A stretch of DNA of 64,000 nt from Parvibaculum sp. (GTDB lineage Bacteria > Pseudomonadota > Alphaproteobacteria > Parvibaculales > Parvibaculaceae): the NCBI RefSeq assembly GCF_030651915.1, contig NZ_JAUSBV010000002.1:448414-512413 (forward strand), in the 5' to 3' direction. The notes below the pieces were generated by a model, which saw nothing but the letters and a program-made list of their open reading frames with translations, was not told where the DNA came from and did no database searches. Position 1 is the first letter of the stretch; the number at the start of each line of letters is the position of its first letter. Of the stretch, positions 26,710 through 35,593 are shown in pieces. Made by a program: the position numbers and the translations under genes.

Positions 26710-27882
26710 ATGGCGGAAGCCTATATCGTCGCCGCGGCCCGCACGGCCGGCGGCCGCAAGGGCGGCAGGTTGAAGGATTGGCACCCGGCCGATCTGGGCG
26801 GCAAGGTGATCGACGATCTGGTCCGCCGCACCGGCGCCGATCCGGCCCTCATCGAAGACGTGATCGTCGGCTGCGTCGATCAGGCCGGCGAGCAGGGCAT
26901 GAACATCGCGCGCAACGCGGTGCTGGCGTCAAGCCTGCCCGAAAGCGTGCCGGCCACGTCGGTCGACCGTCAATGCGGCTCCTCGCAGCAGGCGCTCCAC
27001 TTCGGCGCGCAAGCGGTCATGTCGGGGGCGATGGATATCGTCATCGCGGCCGGCATCGAAAGCATGACGCGTGTGCCGATGGGCATGCCGATTTCGCTGC
27101 CCTTCAAGAACGGTTTCGGCTTCTACAAGAGCCCGAACATCGAAGCACGCTACCCGAACATCCAGTTCAACCAGTTCGCCGGCGCCGAAATGATGGCGAA
27201 GAAATACGGCCTGACGAAAGACCAGCTCGACGCATTCGCCTATTCGAGCCACCAGAAGGCGATTGCGGCGACCCAGGCCGGTCTCTTCGACGCCGAAATC
27301 GTGCCGCTTGAAATCGCGCTGGAAGACGGCACGAAGGAAATGCACAAGGTCGACGAGGGCATCCGCTTCGACGCCAGTCTCGACGCCATCCGGAGCGTCA
27401 AGCTGCTGGTCGAGGGTGGCGCCATCACGGCCGCCTCCTCCTCGCAGATCTGCGACGGCGCCTCGGGCGTCATGATCGTCAACGAAAAGGGCCTGAAGGC
27501 GCTCGGCGTCGAGCCGCTGGCGCGCATCCACCACATGACCGTCGTCGGCGGCGACCCGGTCATCATGCTCGAAGCGCCGATCCCCGGCACCGAGAAGGCG
27601 CTGAAAAAGGCCGGCATGAAGATCGACGAGATCGACCTCTATGAAGTCAATGAGGCCTTCGCCTCGGTGCCGGCCGCCTGGCTGCAGGCGCTGGGCGCCG
27701 ATCCCGAACGCCTCAATGTGCATGGCGGCGCGATTTCGCTCGGCCATCCGCTCGGCGCCTCGGGCACCAAGCTGATGACGACGCTGGTCCATGCGCTGAA
27801 GGCGAAGAACAAGCGTTACGGGTTGCAGACCATGTGCGAAGGCGGCGGTCTGGCCAATGTGACCATTGTCGAGCGTCTCTGA
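26710..27882 (+). CDS. Acetyl-CoA acyltransferase / thiolase, degradative type
   Basis: A 390-residue thiolase with the nucleophile Cys89 in SVDRQCGSSQQ, the His in VHGGAISLGHPLGASG, and the second Cys in TMCEGGG near the C-terminus. The set Cys/His/Cys is complete, so it should cleave 3-oxoacyl-CoA or condense acetyl-CoA. The RQCGSSQ form is common in FadA5/FadA6-like sterol-type and other degradative thiolases rather than PhaA. The gap to the divergent P450 is 282 bases. A terminator follows about 50 bases downstream. Confidence 0.9.
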   Translation: MAEAYIVAAARTAGGRKGGRLKDWHPADLGGKVIDDLVRRTGADPALIEDVIVGCVDQAGEQGMNIARNAVLASSLPESVPATSVDRQCGSSQQALHFGAQAVMSGAMDIVIAAGIESMTRVPMGMPISLPFKNGFGFYKSPNIEARYPNIQFNQFAGAEMMAKKYGLTKDQLDAFAYSSHQKAIAATQAGLFDAEIVPLEIALEDGTKEMHKVDEGIRFDASLDAIRSVKLLVEGGAITAASSSQICDGASGVMIVNEKGLKALGVEPLARIHHMTVVGGDPVIMLEAPIPGTEKALKKAGMKIDEIDLYEVNEAFASVPAAWLQALGADPERLNVHGGAISLGHPLGASGTKLMTTLVHALKAKNKRYGLQTMCEGGGLANVTIVERL

Positions 27883-27930
27883 GGCGCATAACGTCGAACG
27901 CTTCTAAAGCGCAAAAAATGCCGGAAATGC

Positions 27931-27964
27931 AGGGGCGGGGCCGGAAGGCGCCGCCCCTTTTTGC
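27931..27964 (+). terminator. Rho-independent terminator after the thiolase gene
   Basis: AGGGGCGG (27931-27938) pairs with CCGCCCCT (27951-27958), with further GGCC/GGCG pairing inside, followed by a run of T (27958-27962). Confidence 0.85.
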
Positions 27965-28079
27965 CGCGAATCTTTCCATCATCTGCTAGAGTCGCGCATA
28001 TGCGCTACGTATATCCAGGTCTGACAAGGGCGCGCGCCGAGCCGATGAAGATTCCAACCCCATAAAGATACCCTGCCGC

Positions 28080-28808
28080 ATGAAGATGAAAGAACTCGAG
28101 GCCGCGACCGGCATTGGCCGCGAAACCATCCGTTACTACATCCGTGAAGGTCTGCTGCCCGAGCCGGTGCGGCCGAAGCGCAATGTGGCGACCTATGGCC
28201 GCGAGCATGTGAAGCGCCTCGACCTGATCCGGCGGTTGCAGCACGACCGGCATCTGCCGCTATCCGTCATCAAGGCCGTGGTGACCTCGGAAACGGGCGA
28301 GCCGGCGGGTGGTTTCGAATCGCTGATCGGGCTCGAGGTGGCGATGGGGCCGCTGCTGTCCGACGGGCGCAATCTGGCGCCGAAGAAGATCGGCGACGTC
28401 GCCCGGGAAACCGGACTTGAACTTGCCGAGATCCGGGGGTTCGAGGATATCGGTTTCATCGCCATCGACCGCCGCGATGGCGGCGAATGGCTCAACCAGC
28501 GCAGCGTCCGGCTGATGGAAATCATCGCGCAGACGCGCGTCGAGGGATACACGCCCGATATCGGCTACACGATCGAGAGCTATGGCATCTATCCGCAGAT
28601 GATCGAACTGCTGGCGCGGCGCGCCGTGGTGGGTTTCTACTCACGCCTCGGCGACAAGCTCGACCAGCCGGCCGCCGCCAAGCTCGCCGTCAACGGCATC
28701 CGGACTTTGAGCGAAATGGTGCCGCTGATGCTGATCGAGAAGATCGTGCGCGAAGTCGAAAAGATCAGTGCCAGCGGTGTCCTGCCGACCCCTGAAGACG
28801 ACGTCTGA
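28080..28808 (+). CDS. MerR family transcriptional regulator
   Basis: A 242-residue protein. Residues 1-70 are a MerR winged helix: MKELEAATGIGRETIRYYI, then EGLLPEPVRP and RRLQHDRHLPLSVIKAV. The C-terminal 170 residues are long for the family and carry no metal-binding Cys pattern, so an organic effector or protein partner is likelier than a metal. A second ATG two codons later is possible. It stands alone between the thiolase and the polyamine importer genes, either of which could be a target. Confidence 0.87.
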   Translation: MKMKELEAATGIGRETIRYYIREGLLPEPVRPKRNVATYGREHVKRLDLIRRLQHDRHLPLSVIKAVVTSETGEPAGGFESLIGLEVAMGPLLSDGRNLAPKKIGDVARETGLELAEIRGFEDIGFIAIDRRDGGEWLNQRSVRLMEIIAQTRVEGYTPDIGYTIESYGIYPQMIELLARRAVVGFYSRLGDKLDQPAAAKLAVNGIRTLSEMVPLMLIEKIVREVEKISASGVLPTPEDDV

Positions 28809-28830
28809 GAGCGGCGAAACCGGCGCTTTT

Positions 28831-29919
<1,089 letters not shown>

Positions 29920-29946
29920 GTGATCTTCCGGTTTCGGGGACAGACG

Positions 29947-30801
29947 TTAATGGGCGGACTTGCCGATCATGTTGTTGCGGTTCTGCAGCCACAGCGCGAT
30001 CGTGGTCACGACCAGCGTCAGCAGAATCAGGACGGTCGAGGCCGCGTTGACTTCGGGCGTCACCGAGAAGCGCACCATCGAATAGATCTTGACCGGGAAG
30101 GTGACGGTCTCGGGCCCGGCGGTGAAGAAGGTGATGACGAAGTCGTCGAGCGACAGCGTGAAGGCGAGCAGCGCGCCGGCGATCAGGCCGGGCTTCATGT
30201 GCGGCACCACGATGTCGCGAAAGACGCGATATTCGTTGGCGCCGAGGTCGCGCGCGCATTCGGCAAGCTCGCGGTTGAAGTTTTCGAGCCTGGCCCGGAT
30301 CACGATGGCGGCGAAGGGAAAGGCGAAGGCGATATGGGCAATCGTGATCGAGCCGAGATTGAACGGCCAGGGCAGGCCGGTCGGCCAGCCGATGCGGGCG
30401 AAGAACACCATCATCGCGACGCCCATGCAGATTTCGGGAATGACGATCGGCAGCGCCATGCCGCCTTCATAGACGGCCTTGCCCGGAAAACGGTAGCGCC
30501 ACAGCACATAGGCGGTCAGCGCGCCGAGGATCGTGCTCACCACCGTCGTCATCAGCGCGATGGTCAGCGAATTGCCGAAGGCGATCATCAACCCTTCATT
30601 GTTGAAGAACTTCACGTAGTAGTCGGTGGTGAAGCCGCGCCAGACGACATTGCGGCGGCTGTCGTTGAAGCTGAAGGCGATCAGGCCGAGGATCGGCGCA
30701 TAAAGGAAGAACAGCGTCAGCGTGACGATGGCGCGCAGCCAGAAGCGCCGCGCATAGTCGAGCGGGCCGATCGGGTCGGGGTTGCGGCGGAAGAGGCTCA
30801 T
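29947..30801 (-). CDS. potI: Polyamine ABC transporter permease (PotI/PotC type)
   Basis: A 284-residue permease with six hydrophobic helices and the coupling motif ECARDLGANEYRVFRDIVVP (the EAA loop) near residue 180. ATG 30801 overlaps the stop of the preceding permease gene by 4 bases. TLSLDDFVITFFTAG is the conserved segment of PotC/PotI proteins. It is the second permease of the heterodimer. Confidence 0.92.
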   Translation of the reverse strand: MSLFRRNPDPIGPLDYARRFWLRAIVTLTLFFLYAPILGLIAFSFNDSRRNVVWRGFTTDYYVKFFNNEGLMIAFGNSLTIALMTTVVSTILGALTAYVLWRYRFPGKAVYEGGMALPIVIPEICMGVAMMVFFARIGWPTGLPWPFNLGSITIAHIAFAFPFAAIVIRARLENFNRELAECARDLGANEYRVFRDIVVPHMKPGLIAGALLAFTLSLDDFVITFFTAGPETVTFPVKIYSMVRFSVTPEVNAASTVLILLTLVVTTIALWLQNRNNMIGKSAH

Positions 30802-31715
30802 CTCTTGTCTCCTCTTCCTTCCTTGCGCATCAGCACAGCCCTGAGCGCCAGTGCGAAGAAGGTTGCATACATCAAGAGGAAGCTCAGCGCGGCGCCGAAG
30901 GGCCAGTTGTTGGCCTGCTTGAACTGGCTGGCGATCACATTGGCGATCATGTAGCTGTCGGTGCCGCCCAGCAGGTCGGGCGTCAGGTAAGAGCCCATCG
31001 CCGGAATGAAGGTGATGACGATTCCGCTTGCGATGCCCGGCAAGGCCAGCGGCACGACGATCGTAAAGAAAGTACGCGTGTGGCCGGCGCCGAGGTCGAG
31101 GCTCGCTTCGAGATAGGAGCGGTCGAGGCGGTCGAGGGCGGCATAGAGCGGCAGCACCATGAAGGGCAGGCTGACATAGACCAGGCCGAAGATCACCGCC
31201 GTGTTGTTGTAGAGCAGCTGCAGCGGCGTGAACGGGCCGATGATCGTGTTGTCGCCGAGGCCGATGAAGGAAAGCGCCCAGTCGGCATGGGTGACGATCC
31301 ATTCAAGCCCGCTATTGATGAAGCCGTTGGTCCTGAGCACCGCGATCAGCGCATAGGTGCGGATCAGCAGGTTGGTCCAGAAGGGCAGGATCACCAGCAG
31401 CAGCAGCCACATCCGCATGGTCGGCTTCGAAAAGACGATGGCGATGGCGACCGGAAAGGAAACGACCAGACAGATCGCGGTCGTCGCCGCGGCCATCCAG
31501 ATCGATTTCCAGAAAATACCGAGATAGAGCGGTTCCAGCGCCCGCATATATTGCTGGAGGTTCCAGTCGAGCGTGATGTCGACGACGCCGGTCTTGGAAC
31601 TGAAGCTGTAAAGCCAGATCAGCGACAGCGGAATGATGAAGAACGTGACCAGCCAGAAGGTCGGCGGCACGATGACGGTCCAGAACGTCCGGGCCGAATT
31701 CTTCCAGTTTTCCAT
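30798..31715 (-). CDS. potH: Polyamine ABC transporter permease (PotH/PotB type)
   Basis: A 305-residue permease with six hydrophobic helices, the first at about residues 16-38, and the EAA-loop segment EASLDLGAGHTRTFFTIVVP. PFWTNLLIRTYA is the PotB/PotH signature. The 235-base gap to the binding-protein gene upstream holds a terminator-like hairpin and an AT-rich stretch near 31750-31775 that could hold a second promoter. Confidence 0.92.
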   Translation of the reverse strand: MENWKNSARTFWTVIVPPTFWLVTFFIIPLSLIWLYSFSSKTGVVDITLDWNLQQYMRALEPLYLGIFWKSIWMAAATTAICLVVSFPVAIAIVFSKPTMRMWLLLLVILPFWTNLLIRTYALIAVLRTNGFINSGLEWIVTHADWALSFIGLGDNTIIGPFTPLQLLYNNTAVIFGLVYVSLPFMVLPLYAALDRLDRSYLEASLDLGAGHTRTFFTIVVPLALPGIASGIVITFIPAMGSYLTPDLLGGTDSYMIANVIASQFKQANNWPFGAALSFLLMYATFFALALRAVLMRKEGRGDKR

Positions 31716-31906
31716 CTATCGAAACCCCCCACAGGGCACACGGAACTGATGTATCTGTATTTATATATCAAGTCTCGCAGCAACTGACACGCTTGTGCCT
31801 GTGCCACATGACCAGAACCCCACGCGTCATGGCCTGCCCCCTTGATTATAAAGGCGGGCGGATCATGACGCCGATAGAAAATGCAGCGTCATGAAAGCTG
31901 CCGTAA

Positions 31907-31939
31907 ACAAAAAAAGGGCGGGCAATTTCTTGCCCGCCC
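31907..31939 (-). terminator. Internal terminator between the binding-protein and permease genes
   Basis: On the minus strand GGGCGGGCAA (31939-31930) pairs with TTGCCCGCCC (31925-31916) with a 4-base loop, followed by a T run (31915-31907). It lies 11 bases after the binding-protein stop, so most transcripts probably end here and the binding protein is made in excess over the permeases. Confidence 0.9.
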
Positions 31940-31950
31940 GTGCGCCGCCC

Positions 31951-33042
31951 TCAGGCGGCGTTGATCTTGGTGCAGAGGTCTTCGCGCATCTGCGACACTT
32001 CCTCGCCGAGATATTCGGCGAATTCCGACACGGCGACCACGTCGTCCGGCGGGAAGATGTCCTCGTTCGACTTGTAGTCCTCGTCCATCAGCTCGTAACC
32101 CGCCTTGTTGGGCGTCGCATACTGGATGTAGTCGGTGATCAGCTGGTTGGGCTCGGGCGCATGGATGTAGTTGATCAGCGCATGGGCGTTGTCGACGTTC
32201 GGCGCATTGGCGGGGATCGCCAGCACGTCTTCCCACAGAATGCCGCCTTCCTTCGGAATGACGTAGTCGATGTCGTCATCCTCGGTCATCAGCTGCACGA
32301 TGTCGCCGTTATATTCCATCGTCACGTCGACTTCGCCGGCCGCCAGCAGGTCCTGGCCGTTATCCTCGGCAAAGGCCTTGATGTGCTTCTTCTGCTTGAT
32401 GATCAGTTCGGCCGCCGCTTCGTTCTCGGCCTTGTCGGTCGAGTTCAGCGAATAGCCGAGATATTTCAGCGCGCAGCCCAGCATCGTGCCGCAATCGGAC
32501 AGCAGCGCGATCTTGTTGGAATACTGGTCGCTGTCATAGAGATATTTCCAGCTGTCGGGCACGCCGCTTACCGCCGACTTGCGGTAGCCGATGCCGACCG
32601 TGCCCCACATATAGGGCAGCGAATATTTGCGGCCCGGATCGAAGGGTTCGTCCATGAAGCGCGGGAAGATGTTCGAAATGTTCGGGATCTTCGAATGGTC
32701 GAGCGGCTGCACCATGTCGGCCGCCATCATGCGGGGCAACCAGTCGTTCGACGGCACGATGACGTCATAGGCGACATTGCCGCCGCGCATCTTGGCGAAG
32801 AGTTCCGACACGTCGGCAAAGGTGTCGACCGTCACGCGGATGCCGGTTTCGGACGTAAAATCCTCCAGCGTCGTCTCGCCGATATAGGTGTCCCAATTGG
32901 CGAACACCACGCTGCCCGCGCCCTGCGCGGACGCGAATTTGGGCATCGCGGTCAGGCTGATGCCGACCGCGGCCGTTCCCGTCATGAACTGCCGGCGCGA
33001 CAGCGCCTGGATCAGTCCGGCCATGCCTTTTCTGCGATTCAT
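31951..33042 (-). CDS. potF: Polyamine ABC transporter substrate-binding protein (PotF/PotD type), Tat signal
   Basis: A 363-residue periplasmic binding protein. The N-terminus has LSRRQFMTGTAAV and a hydrophobic stretch ending FASA, a twin-arginine signal. The mature part starts VVFANWDTYIGETTLEDFT, typical of spermidine/putrescine-binding proteins; acidic and aromatic residues such as NWDTYIG and VDVTMEYNGD match the ligand-binding regions. ATG 33042 has GGAGG 9 bases upstream; the ATG at 33051 directly abuts it. It is the first gene of the operon. Confidence 0.9.
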   Translation of the reverse strand: MNRRKGMAGLIQALSRRQFMTGTAAVGISLTAMPKFASAQGAGSVVFANWDTYIGETTLEDFTSETGIRVTVDTFADVSELFAKMRGGNVAYDVIVPSNDWLPRMMAADMVQPLDHSKIPNISNIFPRFMDEPFDPGRKYSLPYMWGTVGIGYRKSAVSGVPDSWKYLYDSDQYSNKIALLSDCGTMLGCALKYLGYSLNSTDKAENEAAAELIIKQKKHIKAFAEDNGQDLLAAGEVDVTMEYNGDIVQLMTEDDDIDYVIPKEGGILWEDVLAIPANAPNVDNAHALINYIHAPEPNQLITDYIQYATPNKAGYELMDEDYKSNEDIFPPDDVVAVSEFAEYLGEEVSQMREDLCTKINAA

Positions 33043-33386
33043 CGAATTCATCCTCCGGTTTCGTGTCTGGGCCCCCTCCCGCCGGTCGCACGGAGGCGGC
33101 CCGGGGGTTAATCAGTGTTCAACGGTTTTGCCGCCAGCGCAAGCAAAGCCCGTGTTTTCGGCGCTGCAACGGGCCGCGCTGTCGAGAATCCTAAACAGCG
33201 GACCGTGGCCGGAATGCGGCGGTTTTCTGTGGCGCAAAATGAACATTCGGTCATGTTTCGCGCCCGTCCCTTGTGTTGTCGGCGGCGCGTTCCAAGATAG
33301 GGGCGGCCGGTAAAATGGCAGATGTCATGCCGTATCCGGCGCCTGCCGGCAGACCGGATCGCGATTTCAGGGAAGGCAACACAGTC
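33043..33386. other. 344-base intergenic region upstream of potF and the GST gene
   Basis: No credible gene is seen. The region holds the divergent upstream sequences of potF and the GST gene. AACAT-N6-ATGTT at 33242-33257 is a 5-base inverted repeat that could be an operator. No clear -35/-10 pair was recognised. Confidence 0.4.
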
Positions 33387-34073
33387 ATGATCGACCTCTA
33401 CACCGCCTCGACGCCCAATGGCTGGAAAGCCTCCGTCACGCTCGAGGAGCTTGGTCTTCCTTACAATGTCCATGCCATCGCGCTGCAGAAGAACGAACAG
33501 AAGGAACCCGCCTTCCTGAAACTCAATCCCAACGGGCGCATTCCGGCAATCGTCGACCGCGATGAAGGTGATTTCGCGGTCTTCGAGTCGGGCGCGATCA
33601 TGCTCTACCTTGCCGGGAAAACAGGCAGGCTGATGCCGGCGGATGCAAAGGGCCGCTCGCGCGTCACGCAATGGCTGATGTTCCAGATGGGCGGCGTCGG
33701 TCCGATGATGGGCCAGGCCAATGTCTTCTTCCGCTACTTCCCGGAAAAGATCCAGCCCGTCATCGACCGCTACCAGAACGAATCGAAACGCCTCTTCACC
33801 GTTCTCGACGGCCATCTCGCGGACCATGAATATCTCGCCGGCGACTATTCGATCGCCGACATCGCCAACTGGTGCTGGGTGCGTACGCATAAATGGTCGG
33901 GCGTCGAGATCGACGATCTGCCCCATCTGCAACGCTGGCTCGACGCCATCGCGGCGCGCCCCGCCGCGCAGAAAGGCATCACCGTTCCGGTCGATCTCGC
34001 GGCGCTGCAGAAAGGCGATGGCGAAGCGGCAAAGAAGTTTGCCGAAGAAGCACAGAAGATGGTGCAAAGGTAA
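33387..34073 (+). CDS. Glutathione S-transferase family protein, YfcG/Ure2p-like
   Basis: A 228-residue protein with an N-terminal thioredoxin-like domain ([21 protein letters not shown]) and an all-helical C-terminal domain. TASTPNGWK and [15 protein letters not shown] match the YfcG/YghU class, where Thr and Asn rather than Tyr or Ser contact glutathione; [11 protein letters not shown] is the gamma-glutamyl site. Members act as glutathionyl disulfide reductases. ATG 33387 is the first in a good context. The C-terminal 25 residues are Lys/Ala/Glu-rich. The gene is followed within 5 bases by repeat block I. Confidence 0.88.
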   Translation: MIDLYTASTPNGWKASVTLEELGLPYNVHAIALQKNEQKEPAFLKLNPNGRIPAIVDRDEGDFAVFESGAIMLYLAGKTGRLMPADAKGRSRVTQWLMFQMGGVGPMMGQANVFFRYFPEKIQPVIDRYQNESKRLFTVLDGHLADHEYLAGDYSIADIANWCWVRTHKWSGVEIDDLPHLQRWLDAIAARPAAQKGITVPVDLAALQKGDGEAAKKFAEEAQKMVQR

Positions 34074-34077
34074 TATT

Positions 34078-34250
34078 TCTCCCCTTCCCAATCGGGGAGA
34101 GGGATTGAAGCGCCACGATGGTTTGATCAGACTGAGGAAATAAATGGTGACTCCATATCTCCCTCTCCCCAGCGGGGAGAGGGAGATAAAGGGCGTCCCT
34201 CAATTCCCTCTCCCTATCGGAGAGAGGGAAGGGTGCGGGGCCTTGGCGCC
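34078..34250. repeat. Palindromic repeat block I
   Basis: Three C/T-G/A palindromes in a row: CTCCCC/GGGGAG at 34079-34099; a perfect 13-pair stem TCTCCCTCTCCCC/GGGGAGAGGGAGA at 34158-34186; and TTCCCTCTC/GAGAGGGAA at 34205-34230. Bases 34101-34184 recur almost unchanged at 34795-34878, and 34179-34214 recur at 35337-35373. The block fills the gap between the GST and GNAT genes. Confidence 0.88.
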
Positions 34251-34280
34251 CGAACAATGACGAGACAGGAAAGAAAGACC

Positions 34281-34802
34281 GTGTCCGACATCGAAGTCAT
34301 GCCCGCGCGCCCGGAAGAAAAACCCGTCCTCGCCAATCTGATGCAGCTCTATATCCACGACTTCTCCGAACACTGGTCGGGAACGCCGAATGGCGAATTG
34401 CGGGATGACGGGCGCTTTGCGGATTATCCGCATCTCGACAGCTACTGGTCCGGTCCTGCCCGTGTGCCTCTGCTCATCCGGCAGGGCGGCGCGCTGATCG
34501 GCTTTGCGCTGATCAACGATCACGCCCATAGCGGCCGTCCGGTCGCGCGCAACATGGCCGAGTTCTTCATCGTCCGCAAACACCGGCGCGGCGGCGCCGG
34601 CATGGCGGCCGCGCAGGCGATCTTCAGCCGCTGGCCGGGCACCTGGGAAGCCGCCATTGCGCGCCGCAACGTCGCGGCGCTCACCTTCTGGCGCAAGGCG
34701 ATTGCCGGCCATCCGCTTGTTTCGGCGATCGAGGAAGAAGACATTTTGACGCCCGACTGGAACGGCCCCGTCATCTGCTTCCGGATAGGGGCGGGGGATT
34801 GA
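34281..34802 (+). CDS. GNAT family N-acetyltransferase
   Basis: A 173-residue GNAT-fold protein. NMAEFFIVRKHRRGGAGMA is the acetyl-CoA pyrophosphate-binding segment (R/Q-x-x-G-x-G/A form) near residue 95, and FWRKAIAGHP is the final helix-strand. The substrate is unknown. GTG 34281 (VSDIEVMPARPEEK) is favoured because the family usually starts there; ATG 34257 adds eight residues. The gene sits between repeat blocks I and II, and its stop codon lies within the first bases of the duplicated 84-base repeat of block II. Confidence 0.78.
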   Translation: MSDIEVMPARPEEKPVLANLMQLYIHDFSEHWSGTPNGELRDDGRFADYPHLDSYWSGPARVPLLIRQGGALIGFALINDHAHSGRPVARNMAEFFIVRKHRRGGAGMAAAQAIFSRWPGTWEAAIARRNVAALTFWRKAIAGHPLVSAIEEEDILTPDWNGPVICFRIGAGD

Positions 34803-34927
34803 AGCGTCACGATGGTTTGATCAGACTGAGGAAATAAATGGTGACTCCATATCTCCCTCTCCCCATCGGGGAGAGGGAAGGGGCCCGCCGATGCGGCGAA
34901 GCCGCGTCGGTGGGAAGGGTGAGGGGG
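34795..34927. repeat. Palindromic repeat block II
   Basis: Bases 34795-34878 repeat 34101-34184 with about two changes and include the 11-pair stem TCCCTCTCCCC/GGGGAGAGGGA (34854-34878). A second hairpin at 34884-34914 pairs CCGATGCGGC with GCCGCGTCGG. It ends GGGAAGGGTGAGGGGG, and the GAGGGGG probably serves as the ribosome site of the next gene. Confidence 0.88.
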
Positions 34928-34934
34928 ACCACGC

Positions 34935-35297
34935 ATGAAGCGGCAAAATATTTCCCGCGCGCGCTCCCTGCGTATCAACCGAACGGATGCCGAAGCCCGT
35001 CTCTGGCTCCATCTCCGCAACCGCATGCTCGGCGGCGCCAAGTTCAGGCGGCAGGTGCCGGTCGGCCCCTATATCGCCGACTTTCTCTGCGCCGAGCACA
35101 TGCTGATCGTCGAACTCGATGGTGGTCAGCATGCGGACAATCCGGCCGATGAACGGCGCACCCGTTTTCTGGAATCGAAAGGTTACCGCGTCATTCGTTT
35201 CTGGAACCCCGATGTGCTCACGAACACGGATGGCGTGTTGGAGATGATCCTCACCGAACTGGACAAGACCCCTCACCCTTCCCACCGACGCGCCTGA
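34935..35297 (+). CDS. DUF559 endonuclease-like protein (Vsr/restriction-fold)
   Basis: A 120-residue protein with the DUF559 plan: LRINRTDAEARLWLHLRNR, then GGAKFRRQVPVGPYIADFLC and ELDGGQHADNPADERRTRFL, then GYRVIRFWNPDV. The Asp in IADF, the Glu in IVELDGGQH and the QH pair match the PD-(D/E)XK-like active site seen in very-short-patch repair and related nucleases. Cleavage activity is inferred, not known. The ribosome site comes from the end of block II, and the last residues TPHPSHRR plus the stop codon are encoded by block III, so the gene is framed by repeats. Confidence 0.85.
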   Translation: MKRQNISRARSLRINRTDAEARLWLHLRNRMLGGAKFRRQVPVGPYIADFLCAEHMLIVELDGGQHADNPADERRTRFLESKGYRVIRFWNPDVLTNTDGVLEMILTELDKTPHPSHRRA

Positions 35298-35464
35298 TGG
35301 CGCATCGGTGGGCCCCCTCCCTCTCCCCGGAGGGGAGAGGGAGATAAAGGGCGTCCCTCAATTCCCTCTCCCCAACGGGGAGAGGGGTGAGAGGACACAA
35401 GAAAAGGTCCAGTGGACCTTTTCGTCCTCGAACGACGCCGAAGGCGCGGAAGGGTGAGGGGGCC
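35271..35464. repeat. Palindromic repeat block III
   Basis: It starts with CCCTCACCCTTCCC (35271-35284), the reverse of the block II end. It contains CCCACCGA...TCGGTGGG (35281-35312), the 12-pair stem CTCCCTCTCCCC/GGGGAGAGGGAG (35317-35343), and CCCTCTCCCC/GGGGAGAGGG (35364-35386), and ends GGAAGGGTGAGGGGG near 35463. The DUF559 stop codon is inside it. It ends about 60 bases before the broken toxin gene. Confidence 0.87.
35401..35423. terminator. Perfect 10-pair hairpin with T runs on both strands
   Basis: GAAAAGGTCC, a 3-base loop, and GGACCTTTTC. On either strand the stem ends in TTTTC, so it could stop transcription of the DUF559 gene or of the minus-strand antitoxin gene. It lies inside repeat block III. 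Confidence 0.5.
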
Positions 35465-35521
35465 GTCCGGGCGATGAAGAAACATAATGCTCAGTCTACG
35501 AATTAATTTCGTCCGAGTCCT

Positions 35522-35593
35522 TCACGCGCCGTCCCGCGCCCGCCCATCCCACTCCTTCAGCGCCTTGCGGGCGAATTCGAGCTTATAGGTCAT
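35522..35593 (-). pseudogene. Truncated StbE/RelE-family toxin (23 codons)
   Basis: On the minus strand an ATG at 35593 inside the last codons of the antitoxin gene opens MTYKLEFARKALKEWDGRAR and stops at 35522. MTYxLEFxxxALKEW is the N-terminus of StbE/YoeB/RelE ribosome-dependent toxins, which are normally 80-95 residues. Here the frame ends after 23 codons and repeat block III lies just beyond, so the catalytic part is gone. The 11-base overlap with the antitoxin gene is the normal layout for such pairs. Confidence 0.82.

Noticed and set aside
34078-35464. CRISPR array
   Set aside because: The palindromes have irregular spacing and no unique spacers of constant length, and no cas gene is present.
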